Below, piece by piece: positions 11,001 through 24,700 of a DNA stretch of 64,000 nucleotides; within the stretch, counting starts at the first letter, position 1; the number at the start of each line of letters is the position of its first letter. Below the pieces are notes generated by a model. It was given only the letters and a program-made list of their open reading frames with translations, did no database searches and had not been told where the DNA came from. The DNA comes from Aralia elata (Eukaryota > Streptophyta > Magnoliopsida > Apiales > Araliaceae), in assembly GCA_034770075.1 (NCBI GenBank), contig CM068385.1, forward strand, positions 825,700 to 889,699, read 5' to 3'. The translations under genes and the position numbers were made by a program.

Positions 11001-14000
11001 GAGGCTAAGAAGGGGCCTTAAAGGCCTATATATTGGCCATACAATTAGGTTAAGAGCGTAGCTCTAACTTTGTAGCTCAAAGCTCATATGGGAATATAAG
11101 GACTGTCTTTATTCAATTACCTCCTAAAGTCGGTAACGGAAAGGGCAAGGCCTTACTCTATTCCTTATCAAGAATAACAGCCTTGGTTAGAGCGGATAGG
11201 CCTTTCCCCCCTGCTACGCTTCCCCCTCAGGGGGAGGTTCCTTGCTAGGCGTTCCGTATCATTGTCCTACCATGAAGTAAAACAATTTTCTAAGCTAGCG
11301 ATATCCTTTTCGATGCTGATAACTAGCTGTGTACATCTTATGTGCTGTATAGTTTGTGGATCATCTATTATATAGAATGAATCTAATTATATCTAATCTT
11401 GTTTTACAATCTTCCATCCTTGTTTTAGCCATGCTCATCTTCTCAAGGCTTGACTTCTTTGTTGTGTCTGCCAGTGGCGTGGCTGATCTGAACATTACCA
11501 TTTTTAACTTTCATTCTTTTATTCTGAAGTGACTTAACTTCAGTTTAAGTTGAGCTTTACCTGCTCAAAATTTTGTTGGCTTTTTCTTTATCTGTATTCT
11601 GTAGTGTTTGTGAATTTCTTTCAAAATTTAGACCTTTGTGCAAGCTTAGTGGTTTATTAATTTCTCCCACCAACTTAAGAACTTTTTTGGAAACTACTTT
11701 TAGCAGAGTTCCCTGATGAAGAACCTGATGCTTCAGTTCCCCTGCAGAATTCTGAAGATATGATCGAAGAAGATATCTCATCAAGGTAATGTTAGTACAA
11801 CTAATAGGATCTAGTCCCTAGTAGCTATTAGTTGTTCCATTTCTTTTTTTGTGTATGTGTTCGCACATTTATTTGACATTTAATAATTCTATTATAGTTG
11901 AGAAATAAACGCTCAAATATTTTGAAACTTGAAAGTAGAGATCCTTCAATGATAATGTTTCTCAAATTAAATTGTCACATATAGATTTGCTTGTTAATGG
12001 CTAGTTCCAGTTTTGAGTCCTTTTTATTTTTTTATTTTTATTTTTATTTTGGTAATGCTGCCCCTCCTGTTCTAGTTTTTGATTATTTACTTCTTTCCGT
12101 TAGCGATTAATTTTAAACATGTTGATTGTCTCAACAACAGGACCAACTTAAAGGTCAGTCAGTCTAGATCTCTAGCTGTTGTTATTTGAAAACAAATGAA
12201 CACTCTCTAGAATTCATTGAAGAAGATTAGCAACTTTGTATTACAAAATGAAAGCTTACATGAAATGAAATGAAATGAAGTATACAAGCACTATTTATAT
12301 TGGCGTACCAATTAAGCTAACTAATTGCCAAGGTAACTAACCTAACCATGATTTACTAACCTAACTATGATTAATAAGTTAGTTACATTAAAACAGAAAA
12401 CATAGTTGTAGGTGCAACAACATTACTCTAGTGTTTCTCAACTCCATCATGTGGACTCTTGGTGTCCGATGTCTGCCTTTGTACAATTTGCAGCACAACT
12501 CTGTAATGTATGCTCTTGTGTTGAAAATGTTTCATCTCTCCTTGATGTCTAAGTGCAATATTGGTAAGCTTACTAGCATGTGCACAATGTACATCAGCAC
12601 CAACTGCAATGGTATTATCAGTATGTGCACCATCTAGTGCACTATCCTTATTATCCCCCCTCCCCACAAGTGGGAGGTGCACAGGGATTGTGCATTCCCA
12701 ACTTGGAGATAATGTGCCAATAAGGATGTCTAGCCAGTGGTTTAGTGAAGATATCTTCAAGTGCCAGCTGACTGTAGTAGGAACGAAAGTAGGTTGTAAA
12801 ACTCCTTCAAGAACTTTGTCTCTAAGAAAGTGACAATCCAGCTCAATGTGCTTCGTTCTAGCATGTTGAACTAGATTAGAAGCTTGGTTCTATCATGTTG
12901 AACTAGATTAGAAGCTAGACTAATAGCATCCTCATTATCAACCATCACCATAGTAGGCAAAGAAATAGGAAGTAAGAAATCCTTAAGAAGAACATGTAAC
13001 AAGAGTAATTCACAAGTGGTCATTGCCAAACATCTGTACAAAGCTTCTTTCGAGGAACGGGACACTATTGTTTGCTTCTTGGATTGCCATGTGATAAGAG
13101 AGGAACCCAAGAAAAAACAGTAACCTGTAATAGATCTTCTTGAAGCTTTACAAGTGCCCCAATCACTATCACAATAGGCAGTCAAAGTAAGAGGATTGCC
13201 AGAAGGAAAATTTAAACCTTGATCAATTGTGCTTGTAACATATCTGATAATTTTTAACAAAGCAACCAAATGAGGAATCCTAGATGCTGATTATAGTTGT
13301 TAAGTCGAAGCGAGTCGTTGGCCGACTTCCTAAACAACTAGTCGACTAGTCATTATTAAAGCGACAAATTATTTACAATACTTATTTTATGGATATTTTA
13401 TGTGTGTATAGGGTTCCCATCCGTAGCAACCGGTTGCTGGAAGTACTATTCCAGCAACCACATCTATGGCCGTTCATCATGATATCCAAGGGCTGGGTTT
13501 AATTGGACTTCGACCTTACCCTTAGAAGGAGTAGCGGCTGACCTATTTTTTCTAGCGGTCCGAGAAATTACTACAGTGCCCTCCATTTAATTATTCACTG
13601 CCGCTAGAGCCTCTAGCGGCAGGTTATATCAGATCTGATCGGGGTAGCAACTGGTTGCTGGTAGAATTTGTCTTCTTTGGTTGTCAAGAAGAAGAGAGAA
13701 AGAAGAGGAAAAAGAGTCATAGTCTTGTCGCTACTTCTACAGTGCAAGGATTTTTCAAATTCTTAGCGGTGCAACCACGTAAAATTGTTGTAAGATTATT
13801 TCTATCAATTTGTTTTTAAAAAAATAAATATTGTGATCTATTTTGAAAAAATTCTTGTAGACAAATATATTCATGTGAACTTTTAGAAAAAATTAGCAAC
13901 CATGTCTCAGTATACATATATGCATATGAATTTTGGTGGAAATTAGTGAGTTATGTTTTTGGGTAAATATATGCATGTTATTTTTTTAGTGAAATAGTGA

Positions 14001-17000
14001 CTATATAAAATTTATAAATTGTTTCTTGTTAAATTATTGTTAAATGGTTGTGGATAATAATTGAGATATATTTGTGTTTTATTGTTGTTAAATTAGTGAG
14101 TTATGTTTTTGGGACAATATATGCATGTGATTATTTATTGGGAATAATAGTGACTATAAAAACTTTGTAAATTGTCTTGTTTTAAATTATTGTTAAACGG
14201 TCGTGTAAAATAATTGAGATATAATTGTTTTACATAGTTGTTAAATTGTTACAAAATGGTTTTATGTTGTTTTTCTTTAGCTCAAAGATAGACAGCTGGA
14301 ATCCTGGGCCAGGCCAATTGACCAAAGTGTTTTGTATAACCAAATAAATCATTTGTCTGATCCCAATTAACTGAACAAATATACGACAAATGGAACTTAA
14401 CAAAAGCCCAAAAAATTCTTTTAGATAAGTGTGGTTTTGGGGTTTTTAAACACGCGGCAGTTGTACACCAAAACCCCAAAACCACACTTATCTAAAAGAA
14501 TTTTTTGGGCTATTGTTAAGTTCTATTTGTTCAGAATTTTTTGGGCTATTGTTAAGTTTTATTTGTTCAGTTAATTGGGATGATGTTAGTTTTCCCCTAT
14601 CTTTACCCTTAACACATAATTTATTTGGTTATACAAAACACTTTGGTCAATTGGCCCAGGATTCCAGTTGTCCATCTTTGACCTAAAAGAAAAATAACAT
14701 AAAACTATTTTGTACCAATTTACCGTTTAATAACAATTTAAAACAAGACAATTTACAAAGTTTATATAGTCACTATTATTCCCAATAAATCATCACATGC
14801 ATATATTGTGCCCGAAGCATAACTCACTAATTTAACAACAATAAAACACAAATATATCCCAATTATTATCCACAACCATTTAGCAATAATATAAGAAGAA
14901 ACAATTTACAAATTTTATATAGTCACTATTTCACCAAAAAATAACATGCATATATTTACCCAAAAACATTACTCATTAATTTCCACCAAAATTCGCATGA
15001 ATATATGTATACAAAGTCATGGTTGCTAATTTTCTCTAAAAGTTCACAGGAATATATTTTTTTACACGAATTTTTTCAAAATAGATCACATATTTATTTT
15101 CTTAAAAAAAATCGATAAAAATAATCTTACAACAATTTTACGTGGTTGCGCCGCTAAGAATTTGAAAAATCCTTGCACTTTGTTGAAGTAGCGACAAGAA
15201 TATGGCTCTCTTCTCGGCAACCAAAGAAGACAAAGTCTACTAGCAACCGGTTGCTACCCCAATCAGATCTGATATAACCTGTCGCTAGAGGCTCTAGTAG
15301 CAATGAATAATTAAATGGAGGGCACTGTATTAATTTCTAGTGGCAGGGTCGAAGTCCAATTCAATCCCAACCCTTGGATATCATGATGAACGACCATAGA
15401 TGTGGTTGCTGGAATAGTACTTTCAGCAACCGGTTGCTATGGATGGGGATCTATATACGTACATATATATATATATAGACATTTAAATTTTCAAAAAACT
15501 ATTAACATAAAAAAATTACAATTTTACAATCAAAACTATTAAATATCGTTGATAATTAAGTTGTTGAAGGTTGCCGATCATGTAAGGAAGAGATTAATTA
15601 AGTTGATGGCAGATGTTTTTTGCCTATCGATGTTTAGATCGTATATGTTCTCTTTTCTTCTTTGCTGACGATGTTTTTTCTTAACCGAAGTAAACCATTG
15701 GTCGCATACTTGTTTGGGTATATTTGTTTGGATCTTTAATTGGGTGGATTATGGGTCGTTTGGAATTGAGTTGGGAAATTTGAGTTTGTTTCCAAGTCGT
15801 CCGACTATATACTGAGTTGGGCAAATGGTCAATTTGAACCAACTGGGCGACGACTAACTGTTCAAGTTGCACGACTTAGCGACGGCAACCTCGAGTTGTT
15901 GACTTGCACTTCCAGCAACGACTGGACGACTAGTCGTCGCTTAAGCATAAGGTAAAAAATTGACTCAAGTACTTGAGCAACAAAACTGAGGTAGGCTTGT
16001 AATGGTAAGGTACATTAGTTTGCCAACAATTCTTCTATAAAAGGAAGCATCTTCCAATAGATCACCCTCATCTGATTTCAGTCTTTTATTTGTGTCCATG
16101 GGAATAGACAGAGGTTTGGCTTCCAATAAACCAACATCTTGAATCAGATCAAGAGCATATTTCCTTTGATTTAAAAACAGCCCAGCCTTTGTGTGTAACA
16201 CTTAATTTCCCAAATAATATTTGATGAGACCAAAATCCTTTATATTGAACTTATTATCAAGGAACAGCTTTAAGGCAGTAATATGAGAAGCATTTGTACC
16301 AGTAACCAAAATATCATCCACATATACCAAAACTGCAGTAAAATGAACATAGCCAAGAGCAAGAAGAACTGAAGTTAACTTGGAAAACCACCGTCTACTT
16401 GCTTGTTTGAGGCCATACAAGGATTTTGTGAGCCTACATACCAGAGTAGGAGAATTCTGATGATGTAACCAAGATGTAAATCCATGTAGACTTCCTTATT
16501 TAAATCCCCATGAAGAAATGCATTATTTGCATCCACATGATAAATAGGCCATGTATTAGAGGCAGCAATAGCTAAAAAAGTTCTAACAATTACCATCTTA
16601 GCCACAGGAGAGAAAGTCTCATGATAATCTACCTCTTCTGATTGTATGTATCCCTTTGCTACTAGTCTTGCTTTGAATCTCTCAATGGATCTATCAGCAT
16701 GATGTTTGATTTTATATACCCATTTACCCCTATGGCCTTTTTGCCTGAAGGTAATGCTTGAACAACCCATGTATTGTTATCTTCTAAAGCCTTAAAGTTC
16801 CTTATTCATGGCTTCTATCCACCTGGGATCTTTCACTGCTTGACTATAGTGCAAGGGTTCTTTACAAGCAGCAATGTTGGCTATAAAATGTTTATGAGAT
16901 GCAGGAAGGGCTTCATATGAAACATAATTGGCCAGCGGATATTTAGAAACATGTGCAGCAACTACATCGTCAGAATCTTTAGAAATTCCTGGAACATGAA

Positions 17001-20000
17001 AATCATTCTTCCAAGTTGGTCTACTTTTCTGTCTAGTAGATACTCTAACATTAACAGGTGGATTCGGATTGATAGGGGAACCATCATCATTATGTATATG
17101 CAAGGAAGAAGAAAATGTGTCTGGTAAATCAGATAAAATGCCATGGGATGGAAAATTGTCAACATTGTCTGCTTCATTGTGTGAAGAACAATTAGCAGTA
17201 TTATCTGGTTTATTAGGTGAAACATGATAAGGATTTAAAGATGATGACCAGTGTGAATCAATAGAAGTGGATGAATCATGAGATGATAATTGCTTAAATG
17301 GAGAAATTGACTCATGAAAGGCATGTCTTGAAACAAGCACCTGTTTGGTATCAAGATTAAGTTATTTGTAACCTTTTTGTGTACGAGGATATCTTAGAAA
17401 AACAGACTTGATAGCTCTAGGGGCTAATTTATTATTGTCATGAATAGAGGCAAAACACAAACATCCAAAGATTTTTTTATTGTATTTTATCTTTTATTTA
17501 TTTTTTTGATAAAAGAAGAATACTTTATTGATTAGAAGAGAAAATTACAATGCATGATGAGAAAAACTTAATATTAATGAAGCACCGCCCGCCAATCTCT
17601 TTGAAGATCGGATAAAAGAAATTCCTCCAAAAGCTCCCATTGCATGAGCCCAAAGAGAAGCAGATATTTTATTCCAAAGTAACTCAATATTTGTACTCCG
17701 ATCGCAAAAAATTCTAGCATTCCTCTCAACCAAATCCCCCACAAAATAGCAAAACAAGCACATCTCCAAAGGAACCTCCTATCGCTTGTATGACCAAAGA
17801 CTTTAAGATGCAAGTAATCAGGAGCTTTATGGAATAAAATTTCATATGGAGTTTTATGAGAAATAATAGGTGTAGGGAGTCTGTTTGTGAGATATGTGGC
17901 AGTTAAAAGACAATAACCCCAGAAATTGACTGGAAAGCCTGACTGAAATCTGAGAGCTCTAGTAACTTCTAATAGTGTTTGTGTTTCCTATCCACTACCA
18001 TTTTGCTCTAGTAACTTCTAATAGTGTTTGTGTTTCCTATCCACTACCATTTTGTTGTATGTACATGAACTTTGGTGGACAATACCAAGTTCTGTGAAAA
18101 ATGTTGTACCTTCTATAAGCACGAACGATGTGCCATTGTCTGATCTAATAGTTTTAACAAATGTATGAAATTGTGTATTAACATATGAAAGAAAAGATTT
18201 CAAAGTATTGAACACGTGTTGCTTAGTAGGTAACATACAAGTCCATGTATTTCTAGAACAATCTTCAACTAGAGTAAGAAAAGACTTACATCCATGAATA
18301 GTTGAAGTGTTATATGGACCCCAAAGATCACAATGGAGCAATTCAAACAAAACTGTTGTCTTAGAGCTATTTAAAGGAAAAGCCAACTTAGTCTGTTTGG
18401 CCAAAGGACACAAGTCTTTACATGCTTTATTACTCTGGTGCCAAGTGAAGCTGGAAACCTTAGCATCAGAACAAGAAACTGGAACTGAGAGACTTGAATT
18501 GTGTAGAACTGAGATAGTATAAACCATCTTTTTCTTCACCAGTTGCCAAGATTTTCATTTGGGACTGGTCTTGAAAAAGACATTTCCCAGTTGAGAAAAT
18601 CACACTACAATTATTAGAAGTGGTGAGCTTGCTTATGGACGAGATTATAATGGAACGAAGGTATATCAATTTCCCAGTTGAGAAAATCACACTACATTAC
18701 ATCATGTATGTCAAGAGTAGAAGTAAGAGGTACTGATTCCAGTTTATGCACAGCTACATTAACACCATTAGGTAATAAGATATGTAAAGGAGGATTAACA
18801 GCTTGAATGGAATGCATTAAATTGATATTTTAACACGTGATCAGTAGCCCCATTATCAATAAGCACATCACTACACTTGGAGTCGGACTCATTCTTTCGA
18901 TAGCCTTTTTTGGTGCTTTTAAAGCTGGCCAAGTTTTTGTCCGAAATACTATTTTGGAACATATACATGAGTTGGATCTAGAAAAACTAAAACTAAGAAG
19001 AACATTTGTATTCTATGGACCCCTTGGCAAACCATCGCCCATTAATACGACACCGACATTATTTGATTCCAAATTCAGAGCAATCCCTACCGTACCCTCT
19101 TCAAATTCTAAATTCACTTTTAGAGAGAGGCAGAAAAGGTAGATAAAAGACACTACAATACCTGCTATGTGATCTTCTAGAGAATAGATTTCCTTCCCCT
19201 GAGACTTCTCCATCATTGTCATAAGATCGAATTTTGCTTCCAGTTGGTTTTGAGTATCAGGTACAAAAATAGACTGCTCATTTTGGAATTGCATAGCTTA
19301 AGAGTGTCCAGTATTACCAGTATAGTTCCTGCAACATTCTTGTGAAAATTTCCCTTAGAATTGTATAAAGTACCAAATGTAGTTTTCTGTTTGTTGTATT
19401 TTGCCAGAGGATGTCCTTTAGGTAACCATTGAGTTTGAAACAGGTTTACCTAGTGTGATTAACCCCATGACAGTAACTACATTCCACGGGTGTTCCTCCA
19501 TCATCATTTCCAATATTCTTGCTACCAAACTTCTTTTTAAATTGTTGTTAAGAAACCCCCAACGCAACAAGATTAGTATTATTATGATTGTAACCTTGTC
19601 TTTGTTCCTCATCTTGTTTAATCAAAGAATATGCTTGTGTCACTGATGGTAAAGGAGTCATCATCAAAATATGTCCTCTAGCCGTTGTAAAACGGTCATG
19701 TAATCTCATAAGGAATTGCATTAGCTTCTTCCTTTGTTCTTGTTCCTCTTGAGCTTTAGAAGCTCATAAGTGCATTTTGGAACAATCTCAAGAGCTGCGA
19801 ACTCATCCCAGAGTCCATTCAGTTTATGATAATATAATTCCACTGACATGTTTTCTTGCTCTGACTTATGAATGTCGTTTTGGATTTCAAAAATCCAATG
19901 TCCATTAATACTAGAAAATCTTTCGGACAATTCATTCGAATTGTCCAAACTGATGCAACAGAATCAACAATTTCATATTATCACTTATGTCATCATTATC

Positions 20001-21736
20001 ACCCATGAAATTATCATCTCATTAACTCTCATCCATTGGTTATATAGCACAAAATTTTCACTAGGTACAAGATAACTTCCATCCACTATACAAAGCTTAT
20101 ATTTAGCAGATAAATTTCCAAGGAGCAAAGTTATCAGCAGATAATAAGGATAGTACACCATGGTGCACATACTGATGATATGATTGCAGTTGGTGCTGAT
20201 GTTGATGCAAATGCTAGTAAGCTAACAAATTCTACACTCGAACATGAAGGGGTGATGAAACATTCTCTACACCAGAGCATACATTACACAATTGTGCCAC
20301 AAATTATGCAAAGGCAAAAAGGACGCCAAGAGTGAGTTAAGAAACATTGGAGTAATGTTGCTGCACCTACAACTGTGTTTTCTGTTTCAATGTAACTAAC
20401 TTGTTAATTATAGTTAGGTTAGTAAATCATGGTTAGGTTAATAGTTAGTTAGCTTGGCAATTAGTTAGCTTAATTGGTACGCACAATATAAATAGTGCTT
20501 GTATACTTCATTTCATGTAAGCTTTCGTAGAAGTTAAAAGCGTACCAGGACGGTCATTGTTGTGGAGAAAAAGTGGATGAAGATTTGATTCAATGATTAA
20601 TATATCTTCTGTTCTGTTTTGATTCTATCGATTTTGGTTGTTTTGTTCTTCATTTGATCCAGACGCCATTGAAATTGAGAAGAATTGATTGAAAAGTAAT
20701 TGAAATTACAGAAGTAACTTTGTAATGAACTTGAGGAAGTGTTTAGTAATAGATCGAAGACAAATTGCTACTGAGCAACAACTCTGATACCATGAAAACA
20801 AATGAAAACTCTCTAGAATTCATTGAAGAAGATTAACATCTCTGTATTAAAAAATGAAGGTTTGCGTGAAATGAAGTATACAAGCACTATTTATATTGTG
20901 TGTAGCAATTAGCTAACTAACTGCCAAGCTAACTAACTATTCACCTAACCATGATTTACTAACCTAACTATGATTCATAAATTGAAACAGAAAACACAGC
21001 ATACAGGTTACGTCGATGCTTCTCAACTCCATCATGTGGATTCTTGGTATCCATTGTTTGTCTTTGTACAATTGTGGCACAGTTGTGTAATGTATGCTCC
21101 TGTGTAGAGAATGTTTCATCTCCTTTTCCTCTTGATGTCTGAGTGCAGCATTGGTCAGCTTACTAGCATGTGCACAATGTGCATTAGCACCAATTGTAAT
21201 GGTATCATCAATATGTGCACCAGATGGTGCACTATCCTTATTATTATTCTAGTGTTCTCTTCCCCTCCTCCCTCCCTCTCCCTCGTGTTCGTTTCGGTTG
21301 GTTCTTTTGGTGTCAAGTGCCTTGTTGGAAATCCTTAATAAAGTATATATATTTAGGGTAGATGAATCACCTCATTATGATTTTGGTAGTGTTACATATG
21401 GCCATCTAGTGATGCAAATGGGACCACGTGAACAACAAATGGTTTTCACAAAAAGACCCGAGTTCCGTCATTTACATAATCCCAACCTCTCAAGCTACAT
21501 AATCTGAACCCCCAACTCCCTCTTAATTCTTACAATCTATATGACCAAATCATGCCGCATTAAAGATCACAACAAAATTATAGCATGTTTGGACTTGCCT
21601 TTAAGTCAAGGTGTGGGTACCAGTTTGGAGAGGAAAATAGAATTTCATTTGGCCTTTCAGTTGGCCATGAACTAGTATAATTGACCTGCCAAGTTTTCTT
21701 CGGAAACTATGATATTTATATCAGCTCTTAGATCAC

Positions 21737-21793
<57 letters not shown>

Positions 21794-24700
21794 AGTCTGG
21801 TTCCATGATTGAACTGTGCAGTTATTTTCAGTTTTTGCCTCTTCAATTTCAGCTTTTCATTCTCTTGAGTTGATATTTGCTTAAAAGGGAGGAAGATGGT
21901 GGGGCCCTAATACTGCTTACTAGTGAACTGTTTGTGTGCAGTATCATTGTCTACCATTTTGGCTTCTTAGTCATCTTGCATTTTTTGTGGTGCCAATCTT
22001 CTGTTCCATGGTCTCGTATTGCCCAATTTACATTTATATTTATGAGTTTGTTTGAATATGTGTTTAATATATATGTAGAGAGGAAGAAGAATGTGTTTAT
22101 ATTATTATCTAGCACATCATGGAGTGGAGCTATTTAAGGCCAGAGCCCCTCCCTCCCTAAAAGAGTTAAAAAGGCCTGCTTTCTTATCTTGATAACAAGT
22201 ATTTCTTTCAAAATAATAATATAATGGTTTCATTTTGGCTTCGTAGTAATCCCACCCTAAGAAGGTTACATATTTCCATTAAAGAAAAGGATGCATTGTT
22301 TATGGCTTTGTGCATTGGAATGATATGCCCAGTTTTTTCCCCCGCCAAGATATGCCCACAAAGTGCATGCTTATTTGGATTATATATATCAGGGGCAAAT
22401 CCAGAAATTTGAGTCAAGGGAACGATGCAACGTGTTGACATTTGTATGAAAGAGAAAATAGTAGTTATATTTCTCATCTCTCTGACTATGAAATTATGTA
22501 TATAACTGTGTGTATAGTTATCTCATGATATATATAGAGAGAGTTTTGCAGGGGGTGGGTCTGAAGAAGAAAATAAATAAAAAGAAATGGAAACAAGTAA
22601 AATGAAAGAGAAATGAGAGCTTTTGGTCATTTTGTTAAGTTGTTTAAATGGAAACAGTAATTTACACCTTTATAGAAACCATAAAGTTGTTAAGTAATTA
22701 CTTTTGTGGCATAGGGAGGTCTAGTATTCCAAATTCCTGGGGGATTAGCTGTAATTGCTGTTATTAATTACATGGCTGACTTGTATTTATCTTTATAGCG
22801 TTTGCTTTCAGATTTTCCCTTTCAAGATTGATTTTACTTTTGGCTGGGTGCATTATAATTGAATTATAATTCTATTTCTTTCAGGGCTGGGAATTTGGTA
22901 GGCCCAGGCATTGGTGCAGAAGTATCAGGTGATGTGACCTCTTCAGGGCCCGTGAAATTGGCGGATCTGCAAAGAATATTAAGTAACATTGGGTCTGCAG
23001 GTACAATTTAGGTCCGTCCTTTGGTACAACTTTATGCTTAATCTTTTCTTTATCAATCTGACTTCATGCTTGATGTCCAGATGAAGCTGGAGATCCAGAT
23101 GCAGGTAATTATTACTTGCGATTTTATAATTTGGTGTAGCCTCCGTATTAAGCTATATAATGAGATTTTTGGTCAAAAAGTGGATACATTCCAGTTCAGT
23201 ATTTATTAGACGTTTCTTTATGTTGGCATTACATTGCCAGAGGTTTTTATTTTATTTTGTTATTATTTGGTTCGTCTTTTTTTTTTAAAAAGTTTTCTTC
23301 CTGCCTTTCTATTTTTGCACTTGCATATTAGATTCATTTTCAGCTTACTACAACTAGTTTGGGATAAGGCATTGTTGAGATGAGTGTCACTTATTTAAAT
23401 AACAATATTTTTTATTTATTACCTTAAATATCTGGCAGACTTGAGATTGAAACTATTTGTGGTTGAATAGAGGTGTTGTGTATCACCTGAATATATTGGA
23501 AACACTTCTTAAATGGTGTTAAAAAATCTTACCTTTAAAGCAAATATATAAATACTGGTGAAAAAGAGGGGCTAGGATAATAATCTCCTTTTTTGCATTA
23601 ATGATTAAACCCTTATAGTAGTAGTTTATCATCTTTATTCATCCGAAGGAAAGTGTTCTTTATATTACTTCCTCTTAAACTATAGAGAGGTCATTAAGAA
23701 TCATTTAATTTATTTATCAAGTAAAGATTAGTTTGTCTTGGGACATAGCCATTAGCTTGTTGGTTGATACTATGTCTCTGCTTTTACTATGAATATTCTC
23801 ACCTACTCTTTCTTTAGGCTTGGGATTAGGTGATATTTTGAAGCCTGAGTTGATATTGCCTTTGATCGAGACATTACCACTCGAACAAGGGCTTGCGTCG
23901 CACTTACCTGAGGTCAGTATATGATGTCCAAGTTTCTCTTATCACTAAAATTTTATAGCTGCATATGTTTGAGACTTGTTGCGCTGTTGCAGGGGCAATG
24001 GACTCCAGAGGATTTGATGGAGATTCTGCAGAGCCCTCCTTTCCGCCAACAAGTGGATTCATTTACTTATGTGAGAAAATTAAACCTCAATTGTTTTATT
24101 CCTCGTTTGCTCCCTTAATTGGGTTCCCCAGTTTTTGAATGATTTCCTGCTTATATGTAGGTACTTCGAACAGGACAGATTGATCTTACTCAGTTTGGAA
24201 TTGACCCAAGTAAATGTAAGTATTCAGAAATAAGAACTCAAAAGTCTCAATATTAAATCCCAACATAAAAGAATTATTTAATTGGTGACATAGGTTCTTC
24301 ACAATCTTGTCACTTTTATTATGTCCTCGGAAATGATGGTATGTCTTATGTTACATTTGGCTGTTGAGATTTGAATGATCTAGTATGTTGATAATATTCC
24401 TAGATTAACCTTTTCCTTACTGGCAATTGCCACCTCAATTCTTGAGAGACTCGTGAAAAAAGAGTAGAAAGATATATCTTTATTCTCCCTCTGTTCCAAC
24501 TGTTGACTTCAAGAGTTCAAGTGGACATTTTAAAGCACAAAAAAATTGATATAGATTCATTCGCTTTAGTAAACTATTGATACATTTTAAACTATCTAAA
24601 AGATACTATTGATTATAAGATTTAGAGCTCTTCTAATTGGACACGATAATTAGACATGAGCTCTTTATAATTTCACCTATTTGTATTTAAAAAATGGGGG

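Larger units (their letters stand above)
12187..21243 (-). mobile_element. Decayed Ty1/Copia retrotransposon with nested insertions
   Basis: The element lies in RPN13 intron 7, antisense to the gene. Long terminal repeats at 12187-12653 and 20793-21243 are direct copies of each other. A primer-binding site (TGGTATCAGAGT, minus strand) abuts the right LTR, and a purine tract (GTGGGGAGGGGGGA, minus strand) abuts the left one. The pentamer TTATT flanks both ends (12182-12186, 21244-21248) and is a plausible target duplication, although the site is AT-rich. Between the LTRs, in minus-strand order, are remnants of gag, protease, integrase, reverse transcriptase and RNase H, the gag-integrase-RT order of Copia. 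All are broken. Clear LTR divergence (length and substitutions) and at least four secondary insertions mark it as old. Confidence 0.9.

Noticed and set aside
18837..19142. 101-residue plus-strand open frame with a hydrophobic N-terminus
   Set aside because: It lies across the Copia protease remnant and is antisense to the plastid atpA fragment; it is a chance frame, not a gene.
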